Assembly (NCBI GenBank): GCA_000434735.1
Contig: FR881240.1
Location: 1-48,671 of the forward strand
DNA from: Bacteroides sp. CAG:530
Lineage (GTDB): Bacteria; Bacteroidota; Bacteroidia; Bacteroidales; Bacteroidaceae
Direction: 5' to 3'
Length of the DNA: 48,671 bases
Shown here piece by piece: positions 9,015 to 16,193 of this stretch; the first letter of the stretch is position 1; every line of letters begins with the position of its first letter. Below the pieces are notes generated by a model, which was not told the DNA's origin, searched no databases, and saw only the letters and a list, made by a program, of their open reading frames with translations. The position numbers and the translations under genes are program-made.

Positions 9015-9227
9015 ATGAAACGCTTATATATTATTTTGATATGTCTATTTCCTATTGTTAGCATATCTTCCTCTATATTTGCACAAAATCAATATTTTGT
9101 TTCTCCTAAGGGGAATGATAGTTATAACGGCAGTATTGAAGCTCCTTTTCAAACTATAGAGCGTGCTCAAATAGAATCTAATAGATTATATTTGAACTTA
9201 TATCGAACTCACGTTAATTACATTTAA
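9015..9227 (+). pseudogene. Truncated 5' end of a secreted right-handed beta-helix protein gene
   Basis: The 70-codon frame starts with a good signal peptide (ending near IFAQ). It continues with YFVSPKGNDSYNGSIEAPF and TIERAQ, the usual N-terminal signature of right-handed parallel beta-helix proteins (pectate-lyase-like, DUF1565-type). Such proteins normally run to several hundred residues. Here homology stops at about residue 57 and the last residues (YRTHVNYI) are encoded by direct repeat copy B, followed by a stop. The gene is therefore broken at the repeat junction. The missing 3' part is not in this window. Before truncation it could have been a polysaccharide lyase partner for the adjacent GH105. 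Confidence 0.75.
9187..9220 (+). repeat. Direct repeat copy B (cassette right boundary)
   Basis: This matches copy A (146-179) at 30 of 34 bases with the same orientation and spacing. The four differences are three adjacent bases (gaa for att) and one a/t. The 18-nt core at 9203-9220 is identical. It forms the fusion point of the truncated beta-helix frame. The following ~200 bp (9228-9419) are AT-rich and I recognise nothing in them. Confidence 0.7.
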
Positions 9228-9419
9228 CTGTAGTGGTTGATGCAGATTAAAGTTTATATAATCAATAACTTGATTAACTTTTTGCTTATATATATCTTCT
9301 GTGCTCTTTTTCATCTATATCTGTATAATTTGCAAATTTATGGAGTTTGATTTTACATATAATTGTCCAATCATGCCAATTTTATAAATTGCACATTATT
9401 TACTGGATTGTTGTGAATA

Positions 9420-10034
9420 TTACAGCCTATTTATTTCTTTTTGAATCCCATCCAAAAATTGGGAAGCGTGCGCTCCGTCCATTTGCGTGTGGTGGAATTG
9501 AAAAGAAACGGTAAGTGTTGTTTTCAGCAGGCTACGTTTGTACTTGCCCCAAATAAGAAACGGATTATTAAAAATGCCGCTATACATACCGACAACACCG
9601 TCTATTTCATATTGTGCCAATGCGGAAGTTCCAATAACCATGCTTTCCGTCAAGTCATGATTGACGCAACTTTCAGCCACTTGTTTGGTAAGTTGCAGAT
9701 AGTGTTGGTTAAACAAAGATAAATCATCGCAGAAAGGAATATCACAAGAACTTACTTCGCCCTTTCTGTTAGCGACAATGGTGTTTACTGCAATGGTATC
9801 GTACTGCATCAGTTTACCGCCAACGGGCAGCATATAAAATTCTTTCACGTCCCTTGCAGCTTTGCCGATGCACCAGCACATCAACATATTAAACTTCATG
9901 CCTGATTTCCGGCTGACTTTTACAAGGCGTGACACATTGAGGGTCTTAAAGAATGTCACCATTGGCATAGGTGCGTTCATCCACATTTCAAAGGCATATG
10001 CCCGACTTGTTTCTTTGGAATTTACTTCTTTCAT
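9420..10034 (-). CDS. CatA-like (chloramphenicol acetyltransferase family) acyltransferase
   Basis: The start at 10034 gives 204 aa. An upstream in-frame ATG at 10073 would add a 13-residue Leu-rich extension that overlaps the -7 box, so it is unlikely. The family signature HHTQMDG lies near the C-terminus, with His182 the probable general base and Asp186 the structural aspartate. Other CAT-like features are the RKGEVSSCDIPF strand and the FQFHHTQMDGAHA block. CAT enzymes are trimeric and transfer acetyl from acetyl-CoA to a hydroxyl. Divergent CatA-like proteins are common in Bacteroidetes and often have no shown role in resistance, so I do not call it cat. It lies 66 nt downstream of an AraC regulator on the same strand but has its own promoter-like box. 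Confidence 0.78.
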   Translation of the reverse strand: MKEVNSKETSRAYAFEMWMNAPMPMVTFFKTLNVSRLVKVSRKSGMKFNMLMCWCIGKAARDVKEFYMLPVGGKLMQYDTIAVNTIVANRKGEVSSCDIPFCDDLSLFNQHYLQLTKQVAESCVNHDLTESMVIGTSALAQYEIDGVVGMYSGIFNNPFLIWGKYKRSLLKTTLTVSFQFHHTQMDGAHASQFLDGIQKEINRL

Positions 10035-10055
10035 ACTTTTTAATGTTTTTAGATA

Positions 10056-10063
10056 CAAAAGTA
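10056..10063 (-). promoter_or_regulatory. -7 box for the CatA-like gene
   Basis: On the minus strand the sequence TACTTTTG matches TAnnTTTG. The predicted start is near 10051, which leaves a ~16-nt leader before the ATG at 10034. A TTTTG lies further upstream than the usual -33 spacing. The box supports the shorter start chosen for the gene. Confidence 0.45.
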
Positions 10064-10100
10064 GGAGAAGCATTTGAACCAGGATAGAACAAAAGGGACA

Positions 10101-10919
10101 TTATACTGGAGTGGTAAACAAATCAGAATAAGGATTTGATATTTTCAACAATGACATGGGCGTATATCCGCTGAATTTCTTAAACTCCCGAATAAAGTGT
10201 GACTGGTCTGCATAACCGCTTGCATAAGCTATTTGTGCCTGATTGATTTCGTCAGAATAATGCTGCATCTGTTTCAATGCCTTTTGAAAGCGGACTATAC
10301 GGGCGTATTCTTTGGGGTTGATGCCTACAAATGAATTAAACAATCGCTCAAATTGCTTTTTGCTTAGGTTGGCAATGGAAGATAATTCGGTTACAGAAAT
10401 CTGTGGAACAGCGAATATTTGCCGTATCGCAGCATCTGTTCTTTCTATTTGATATGCAGTGTTAAATGAACTACTGGCTATTTGTGATAATAGCCATTTT
10501 TCAATATAATGTACACAAATGGTATTGTCTTCACATCCCGATACTCGGTCAGCTAATTCTATTAAACTCTTGTTTTCAATACTGTACCCAGAAACTTCTT
10601 GATTGTAAAAGAGCGATATGGGCATATTTAGAAACATACTCATGGCATGTGGGTGGAATACAACCACTATCATTTCTAAGTTTCCGTTAGTATACAGATG
10701 TGATGAAAAATTCACTTGCCCGCTGATAGTCTGCCTGTCTTGTGTTGTGTTCAGTTCAGGTATATATAGTGGTGCTTGCTTGTGAAAGATGATTTGAGGG
10801 CAACCAATAGGAAAAGTAAGGGTATTCAGCGGTTGATTACTTTTGAATACCCAATAATACCTTATGTAAGATTGTAACTCCTTGCAAGGCTTGTAAAATT
10901 TGAAGTCATCTTGAATCAT
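10101..10919 (-). CDS. AraC family transcriptional regulator
   Basis: This is a 272-aa regulator if translation starts at the ATG at 10919. The frame stays open to 11048, but the extra 43 residues look non-coding and a -7 box lies at 10924-10931. The N-terminal half resembles the sensor region of GyrI-less AraC proteins with a YIRYYWVFK motif near residue 20. The C-terminal ~100 residues carry the double helix-turn-helix: the first around VTELSSIANLSKKQFERLF and the second around QIAYASGYADQSHFIREFKKFSGYTP. These are strong AraC/XylS signatures. The effector is unknown. The CatA-like gene directly downstream is the obvious candidate target. The pair could be a horizontally acquired unit, since it lies right after the cassette boundary repeat. 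Confidence 0.87.
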   Translation of the reverse strand: MIQDDFKFYKPCKELQSYIRYYWVFKSNQPLNTLTFPIGCPQIIFHKQAPLYIPELNTTQDRQTISGQVNFSSHLYTNGNLEMIVVVFHPHAMSMFLNMPISLFYNQEVSGYSIENKSLIELADRVSGCEDNTICVHYIEKWLLSQIASSSFNTAYQIERTDAAIRQIFAVPQISVTELSSIANLSKKQFERLFNSFVGINPKEYARIVRFQKALKQMQHYSDEINQAQIAYASGYADQSHFIREFKKFSGYTPMSLLKISNPYSDLFTTPV

Positions 10920-10923
10920 ATTG

Positions 10924-10931
10924 CAAAGATA
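10924..10931 (-). promoter_or_regulatory. -7 box directly before the AraC gene
   Basis: TATCTTTG on the minus strand is a perfect TAnnTTTG. Normal spacing would place the transcript start at about 10919, the A of the chosen ATG, giving a leaderless message. No TTTG is seen at -33. Confidence 0.45.
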
Positions 10932-11134
10932 TGGCTTTGTTGCCATAATTATTATGATATAGAAGGCTTTTTGATTTGTGATTTTGGAAATATAACTTAG
11001 TGCAAGGTGCAAGTATATAATATATAGCTTGCACCTAAGCTGAAACATTTATATACAGAGATTTGCGTAATTAAAAATGTGTTGTATCTTTGTTTCTATC
11101 TTGCCTTTTTTTATGTACGTTGTGGTAGGGGCAT

Positions 11135-11170
11135 AAAAAAAGGATGCCTCCCGGTTGGGGGAAGCATCCT
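11135..11170 (-). terminator. Intrinsic terminator of the hsp20 gene
   Basis: Read on the minus strand, AGGATGCTTCCC pairs with GGGAGGCATCCT with minor imperfection at the loop, and a run of seven T follows at 11141-11135. It lies 22 nt after the hsp20 stop codon. It is a clear rho-independent terminator. Confidence 0.85.
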
Positions 11171-11191
11171 CTATTAGGAATAGAGATCCTA

Positions 11192-11629
11192 TTAATGAAT
11201 TTCAATACTACGGTTTACCTTAGCTTTTTCTTCAGGTTGACGCTTTGGAAGATCGATGGTAAGAACACCGTTGTTTACAGCGGCACCAATCTTATCTTTC
11301 TCTACATCATCGGGCAATACCAATGACTGCTGGAACTTAGAGTAAGAGAACTCACGACGCAAGTATTTCTTGTTTTCTTTGTCCTCTTCTTTTGTCTCGT
11401 TCTTTTTCTCCATGGTGATGACCAATTCATTGTCTTCGCTCAAATGGATATTGAAGTCGTCTTTTGTCATACCCGGAGCGGCAACTTCTACTTTATAGTC
11501 CTTGTCACTCTCGATAACGTTGATTGCCGGGGCTGTAGCGTTTGCTTTTGCCATCCAGTCATTATCGAAGAAGTCATTGAAAATACTCGGTAACCATTCT
11601 TGATTATAGTTTCTTTTAGTCGGCATCAT
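11192..11629 (-). CDS. Hsp20/alpha-crystallin family small heat-shock protein
   Basis: This 145-aa protein has the size and layout of a bacterial small heat-shock protein. It has a short N-terminal arm containing WLPSIFNDFFDNDW and an alpha-crystallin domain from about residue 35. The conserved GVLTIDLPK block follows, and a C-terminal IEI (I-x-I) motif docks neighbouring subunits. These proteins are ATP-independent holdases that form large oligomers and bind unfolding proteins in the cytoplasm. Two adjacent ATGs (11629 and 11626) are possible starts. An unusually clear AGGAGA lies about 10 nt upstream. The gene is monocistronic, with a strong terminator downstream and a hairpin upstream (11720-11758). 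I found no recognisable heat-shock operator. Confidence 0.93.
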   Translation of the reverse strand: MMPTKRNYNQEWLPSIFNDFFDNDWMAKANATAPAINVIESDKDYKVEVAAPGMTKDDFNIHLSEDNELVITMEKKNETKEEDKENKKYLRREFSYSKFQQSLVLPDDVEKDKIGAAVNNGVLTIDLPKRQPEEKAKVNRSIEIH

Positions 11630-11719
11630 AGTTTAAATCTCCTATATTTTATGTTGTTTTATTTTTGTTTTCTTGCCCCTCCACCTTTCGGTTTCGGAGT
11701 TCGCCCTATATATTGCAAA

Positions 11720-11758
11720 GCCTGTGCCTAACTGACGGTTTGTCGGTTAGGCACAGGC
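11720..11758 (-). terminator. Strong hairpin between the amidase and hsp20 genes
   Basis: GCCTGTGCCTAAC (11720-11732) pairs perfectly over 13 bp with GTTAGGCACAGGC (11746-11758). On the minus strand it is followed by CTTTGCAATAT, a weak T-rich tail. It is probably the terminator of the amidase gene ending at 11905, though the poor T-run leaves room for another role. The surrounding 275-bp gap holds nothing else I recognise. Confidence 0.5.
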
Positions 11759-11904
11759 CGATTTAAACTATGATAAACCATTGAGCGATGGATTAGCTCA
11801 GGTTTAAACTTATGCAAACTTTATTCACACGGCGTTATACATTCGGCATGTGCCGACGCTGAAAATATGGCATCGCAATGCGAAAATGTGTCATGCCGTA
11901 TGGC

Positions 11905-14775
11905 TTATTTCCTAAAGAATCCCAGTATGTCTCTCATCATTTTGGCACGCAGGTTCACGTCGGTGATGCTTTCGAACGGAAATCCCAGTACGAATGTACG
12001 GTACTGATTGCCTTTGTAGGCTATGCCGGCACTTTCTCTTTCTATATTGTACAGGCATACAGAGAAAGCGTCATCGGCAGGAATTATACATTCAGGAGCG
12101 GTTACGGCGTAAGTCTTGGGATTGGCTTTTCGTTCTATGCGGTACATTACGCAATATCCGTCTCTGATATCGCAGGCGGGCGAGTCTTTCATGCTGCCTC
12201 CAAAGCTATACTTCAAAACATCGTGCGCAAAGTCGGCCGGTACCATTTTGCTGCCCACATACTCACCGCTCACCATCAGGTTACCACCGTTGCTACAGTA
12301 ATTGGCAAGCGCCTTTCTGGTATCATTTGACAATGGTTTCTGCTCCGCTCCATATATAAGGTCTACGGCGTGATAGCCCTCCAATATGGTAGAGCCGCTC
12401 TCTATAGTCTCTACGCTGCACGATACGAACGAGTATTGCCCTGCCATCTGTATAGCCTTTCCATGAATGAAAGGATAGTCGAATGTGTTTCCGGCTACTT
12501 CTTGTGCCTCCAGTTCCTGTCCGCTATATCCCAATCCGTCGGGGGTCTCTATGCCAGCCTTCAATCTGTTGAACGTTTGCTGATATCCGCAGAATGCCGT
12601 AGTGCTGATGTAAGGCAATCCGGGGTCGGACTCTATATCGAAACCTTGTTGCAGGGCGGTCTCTATGGTAGCCGGTCCGCTGGTACGGTGAAATGCGTTG
12701 GTTATAAGGATAGTTCCCTTGCTGTGCTTAGCTTTATATGCCGAAAGAATTTCGGAAGGGAAACTCTCGCCGCCCTTGTTTACCGCTGTAATTTTAAAAC
12801 TGTAAACCAATCCAGGTTCCACTTTCGCGATATACTCCGTACCTCTTACAAATGCGCCATTGTCGAAACCTCCGTAGCCTATTCGGGTGTAGACTATATA
12901 TCCTTGTGGCTTGGCTGTAGGCTCTAACACATCTTCTGTAGGTGTCCATCGCAGGCGGAAGGTGTTCTTTTTATTACCTTCGTCTATGGCGAAATGGCTT
13001 ACGGGCAACGGCTGTACGGTATATGCAGTGCCGTGCATTGATGCGTTATATTTCAGTATGGATTTGTAGATGGAACGTCCTAATGTGAACTTAAAATCAG
13101 GTTCGTGCCCCAACTTCAAGTCGGCGAAGTTCTGGTGAGAGAGGGTTTCTAATATCATTGAAGGTACGGCAGGCAGACGGGTCTCGCTGTAATTGCGGTT
13201 CCACATGCTGCGTCGTGCCCACTGAATGCCGAAGCGTGATGTGATATCTCTCTGTATGCCCGTAAGCACCATGTCGGTAAGGTCTCTCGATGCGTATCGT
13301 GATATGCCGCAAGCCAGTTTCCCGTCGTTATAGTCGGTGGTATAGATGCCCAATGTGCCTTTCAGCTCATTGTCGTTACTGAATCCGGCATCGCTGTGCA
13401 CTCCTAACGATAGTTCCAAAGGCACTCCCAAACCTTTTTCGGTGGGGTTGAATACAGAGCTTCCGCTAAGATAGTTAGACATAAGCGAGCGGACGTTGAT
13501 GTCGTCGGCATAATCGTTGCCGCCTTTACTTTTGCTGTATACACCATAAGGCATTCCCGCCCACTGTGCCCAGTAGCGTGCACCTTCCAGGTAGCGAGGC
13601 ATACCGCTTGGTCTTCCGCCGCGCACTATATTTCCCATACCGCCTCCGAATCGGACTGCATCGGCACACACTACGCCGCCCTGCGAGCTTTCGTTGCTTA
13701 GTACCACCATGCCGTATTCGTTGGCACCCTTATCGAACTCGAATGTTCCTAAATACACCCATGTACCGCCGCCTATCTGCTGGTTTACACGGAACTCTGT
13801 CACGCCTCCGTTGTGGAAAACCAAGTATTTGGCATCGCTAACGCTTTGCGGAAGTGTTTGATATGACACGTATACGGCGTAGCGTCCTTTTTCGGGGATG
13901 TTAGGAATCCATTCGGCGAATGCCTTCTCGGGCTTGTCGATGGTGGGGATATAGCGTGCCGTTCCGTCGGCGAAGGGATTGTAATTATCGGGATAGAATT
14001 GGTATTTCTGAGCGAAGCCGGGACGGTCGGTGTTTTTCCAGATATGCTTTTTCTTGTAATTTATTTCCAGATAGCGCCCTCCGGTGCTGCGTGTGTCATT
14101 ATCTACTATGACTTCATTCTTCTGCCAGTCGCGTTCGCGCGGAGTGAATACTACGGCTCCCGCATTTTCTAGCATCGGGATAAGGTAGGGCACTACGATG
14201 GACTGCGTGTACAGGTCTTCGGTAGTACCGAAAAGGCGCGGGCGTTGCCATTGCCATTCGTTAGTAGCTTTTTTATAGTATTTGCCGTGGCTTTGCCATA
14301 GGGCGATATGTCGGTTTCTCAGTCCTTGACTGGCGGCATATGGTTTAGATACGTTTTCTACCCACGGATTACCTTTATATTCTACCTTGCCGTAAAGCCG
14401 TGACTTGTCTTTGTCTTTTCGGCGGAAAGCGTTAGGAATAAGGTTCTCTATGGGTTGACCATCGGCGTATACTGTTATGGTGTAATAGTTTACAGGACCT
14501 GGCAGCGCCTGCTTTATGCTTCGGTAAATGGCCTGTACGTTTTCTTCGGTAAACGGTTGGTAACCGAAGTTGGCGTTGGCATATACACTCAGGGTTTTAT
14601 TCTGATGGTCGGCGGTGAAGCGTTCTAGCTTGCACGTACCGATGTTGGCGTATGTGGTTTGGTAATTTCCGAAGAAATCAGAGAGTCGTTGCTCTACGTT
14701 GGTGTCGAGGTTCTGCGCATGTGCTGACATGAAGCACAGAAACAAGCCGACATATGTGAGATGTAGTTTTTTCAT
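11905..14775 (-). CDS. Secreted N-acetylmuramoyl-L-alanine amidase-like protein with golvesin and FN3 domains
   Basis: This is a 956-aa protein with a cleavable signal peptide (ending near SAHAQN). Three motifs expected of zinc-dependent Amidase_3 enzymes appear in order but far apart: His163 in WQSHGKYY, His460 in GVHSDAGF and Glu543 in ILETLSHQNF. Another possible zinc-ligand Glu is in the GGRYLE segment. Between the first and second motifs lies a golvesin-type domain (about 280-375, with KYLVFHNGGVTEFRVNQ and CADAVRFGGG). An FN3 domain follows at about 600-690 and an uncharacterised C-terminal region of ~260 residues resembles a glutamine-amidotransferase-like fold. Homologues are often named xanthan lyase, which the amidase motifs do not support. 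Likely action is on peptidoglycan in the periplasm or outside the cell. A -7 box lies at 14801-14808. Confidence 0.78.
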   Translation of the reverse strand: MKKLHLTYVGLFLCFMSAHAQNLDTNVEQRLSDFFGNYQTTYANIGTCKLERFTADHQNKTLSVYANANFGYQPFTEENVQAIYRSIKQALPGPVNYYTITVYADGQPIENLIPNAFRRKDKDKSRLYGKVEYKGNPWVENVSKPYAASQGLRNRHIALWQSHGKYYKKATNEWQWQRPRLFGTTEDLYTQSIVVPYLIPMLENAGAVVFTPRERDWQKNEVIVDNDTRSTGGRYLEINYKKKHIWKNTDRPGFAQKYQFYPDNYNPFADGTARYIPTIDKPEKAFAEWIPNIPEKGRYAVYVSYQTLPQSVSDAKYLVFHNGGVTEFRVNQQIGGGTWVYLGTFEFDKGANEYGMVVLSNESSQGGVVCADAVRFGGGMGNIVRGGRPSGMPRYLEGARYWAQWAGMPYGVYSKSKGGNDYADDINVRSLMSNYLSGSSVFNPTEKGLGVPLELSLGVHSDAGFSNDNELKGTLGIYTTDYNDGKLACGISRYASRDLTDMVLTGIQRDITSRFGIQWARRSMWNRNYSETRLPAVPSMILETLSHQNFADLKLGHEPDFKFTLGRSIYKSILKYNASMHGTAYTVQPLPVSHFAIDEGNKKNTFRLRWTPTEDVLEPTAKPQGYIVYTRIGYGGFDNGAFVRGTEYIAKVEPGLVYSFKITAVNKGGESFPSEILSAYKAKHSKGTILITNAFHRTSGPATIETALQQGFDIESDPGLPYISTTAFCGYQQTFNRLKAGIETPDGLGYSGQELEAQEVAGNTFDYPFIHGKAIQMAGQYSFVSCSVETIESGSTILEGYHAVDLIYGAEQKPLSNDTRKALANYCSNGGNLMVSGEYVGSKMVPADFAHDVLKYSFGGSMKDSPACDIRDGYCVMYRIERKANPKTYAVTAPECIIPADDAFSVCLYNIERESAGIAYKGNQYRTFVLGFPFESITDVNLRAKMMRDILGFFRK

Positions 14776-14800
14776 TTGAATTCTTGTCTGTTTAGTAATG

Positions 14801-14808
14801 CAAATATA
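14801..14808 (-). promoter_or_regulatory. -7 box for the amidase-like gene
   Basis: TATATTTG on the minus strand matches TAnnTTTG and predicts a start near 14796, a 20-nt leader before ATG 14775. The -33 element is not obvious. Confidence 0.5.
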
Positions 14809-14858
14809 ATTAAATTTTATTTTGGGTATACAGTGATTGACTATTGATGATTATTTTC

Positions 14859-14866
14859 TACCTTTG
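14859..14866 (+). promoter_or_regulatory. -7 box for the MaoC-fold gene
   Basis: TACCTTTG matches TAnnTTTG. A TTGA at 14837-14840 lies 18 nt upstream, close to the expected -33 spacing. The predicted start near 14871 lies inside the longer frame that begins at 14837, which supports the internal ATG at 14897 as the real start. Confidence 0.6.
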
Positions 14867-14896
14867 TTTGATAATAAATCAATAAAACTAAGAATA

Positions 14897-15361
14897 ATGA
14901 GTAAGGTAATAATCGAATCGTATGACGAGTTCGCAAAATTGTTAGGGCAGCAAATCGGTGTTTCCGATTGGCTCGAAGTAGATCAGGATCGTATCAATCA
15001 GTTTGCCGACGCTACATTAGACCATCAGTGGATTCATGTAGACGTAGAACGCGCTAAGGCTGAAAGCCCATTCAAGAGCACTATTGTTCATGGCTATCTT
15101 ACATTGTCGCTGCTCCCATATTTCTGGAATCAGATTATAGAAGTACATAACCTCAAGATGATGGTTAACTACGGAATGGATAAGATGAAGTTCGGTCAGG
15201 CAGTTCTTTCAGGACAGCGTCTTCGCATGGTGGCAGACTTGCATTCTATCGCTAACTTGCGCGGTACTACCAAGGCCGAAATCAAGTTTGCCATCGAGAT
15301 AGAGGGTCAGAAGAAGAAAGCGCTCGAAGGTATTGCTACATTCTTGTACTACTTTAATTAA
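14897..15361 (+). CDS. MaoC-like hot-dog dehydratase/hydratase
   Basis: The chosen ATG at 14897 gives 154 aa. The frame extends upstream to 14837, but the -7 box lies inside that extension. The protein has the R-hydratase signature DHQWIHVD, with Asp42 and His47 as the probable catalytic dyad, followed by PFKSTIVHGYLTLSLLP. MaoC-fold hydratases add water to trans-2-enoyl-CoA or enoyl-ACP to give the (R)-3-hydroxyacyl product. They act as cytoplasmic dimers. The length matches single-domain members. There are no fatty-acid genes next to it, so the substrate is unknown. A good terminator follows at 15400-15447, which makes it a single-gene unit. Confidence 0.88.
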   Translation: MSKVIIESYDEFAKLLGQQIGVSDWLEVDQDRINQFADATLDHQWIHVDVERAKAESPFKSTIVHGYLTLSLLPYFWNQIIEVHNLKMMVNYGMDKMKFGQAVLSGQRLRMVADLHSIANLRGTTKAEIKFAIEIEGQKKKALEGIATFLYYFN

Positions 15362-15399
15362 TATAGATTTCTTTAATCGGTAATAATAAAGATATGCTG

Positions 15400-15447
15400 C
15401 AGACCGTGATTGTTTTGGCTTCATGGTCTGTGGCTTTTTAGTTTTTA
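15400..15447 (+). terminator. Intrinsic terminator after the MaoC-fold gene
   Basis: CAGACCGTGA (15400-15409) pairs with TCATGGTCTG (15421-15430) over 10 bp with one G-U pair, followed by TGGCTTTTTAGTTTTTA. The next gene's ATG (15449) comes directly after the T-rich tail, so the next gene either reads through or has a promoter I cannot see. Confidence 0.75.
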
Positions 15448-15448
15448 T

Positions 15449-16162
15449 ATGGAACAGAATTATATATTATATTCTTGCTTACGCCAATGGGCGGCAGATT
15501 ATCACAACTCTTCTTTTATAGCCGACGACCCCGTGCAGTTTCCTCATCGATATACCCGTAAAGAGGATGTAGAGATAAGCGGACTGCTGACAGCCGTGCT
15601 GAGTTTCGGCAACAGAAAACAGATTCTGAAGAAGGCCGATGAGCTTGATGCGATGATGAATCACGCTCCGCTTGACTATGTATTGTCTGGACGATGGAGC
15701 GATGATTTCCGTACCGATGACGAACGGAGTTTTTACCGTATGGTATCGTATGCCAGCTTTCGCCATTATTTTGAGTTGCTGCAACCGGTGTATGCGGCAG
15801 GGCACGATTTGGAGTGGGCTTTAAACAGCTTTGGCGACGGAATTCCTATGCAGCGACTTTGCCGTTTTTTGGGTGTAACCGAAAAGAGTCCGCAGAAGAA
15901 GTTGAATATGTTTCTGCGTTGGATGGTACGTAGAAACTCGGAAGTGGATTTCGGTATCTGGAAAAGCATGAGCCCAACCGATTTGATTATTCCTCTCGAT
16001 ACTCATGTATGTCGTATCGCTTATCAGTTAGGATTTCTTGACTCACCCTCATATTCTCTTTCGGCAGCGCGTCATATTACCGAAGCTTTGAGACAGGTAT
16101 TCCCCGACGATCCATGTTTAGGCGACTTCGCTCTCTTCGGCTACGGCGTAAATCATCCTTGA
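15449..16162 (+). CDS. TIGR02757 family protein
   Basis: This 237-aa cytoplasmic protein matches the conserved Bacteroidetes/Proteobacteria family TIGR02757 (DUF2400). Visible family features are the N-terminal HRYTRKEDVEISGLLTAVLSFGNR block, the FLRWMVRRNSEVDFGIW segment, the LDTHVCRIA motif and the C-terminal DFALFGYGVNH. The LDTHV segment and the helical pattern recall helix-hairpin-helix DNA glycosylases, and members are sometimes suggested to be DNA-repair related, but no activity is established as far as I know. It lies 31 nt upstream of sbcD-sbcC on the same strand, which fits a DNA-processing role by association. The ATG at 15449 was chosen because upstream codons lie in the terminator of the previous gene. 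Confidence 0.85.
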   Translation: MEQNYILYSCLRQWAADYHNSSFIADDPVQFPHRYTRKEDVEISGLLTAVLSFGNRKQILKKADELDAMMNHAPLDYVLSGRWSDDFRTDDERSFYRMVSYASFRHYFELLQPVYAAGHDLEWALNSFGDGIPMQRLCRFLGVTEKSPQKKLNMFLRWMVRRNSEVDFGIWKSMSPTDLIIPLDTHVCRIAYQLGFLDSPSYSLSAARHITEALRQVFPDDPCLGDFALFGYGVNHP

Positions 16163-16193
16163 AATTAAGTATTTGTTCTAACCCTATTTTGAT

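Noticed and set aside
9420..10034. CatA-like gene as a chloramphenicol resistance gene.
   Set aside because: It carries the HHxxxDG motif, but the protein is divergent and similar proteins without known resistance are widespread in Bacteroidetes. I keep only the family call.
11905..14775. Xanthan lyase as the function of the golvesin-containing protein.
   Set aside because: The residues seen fit an Amidase_3 zinc enzyme. I see no polysaccharide-lyase motifs.
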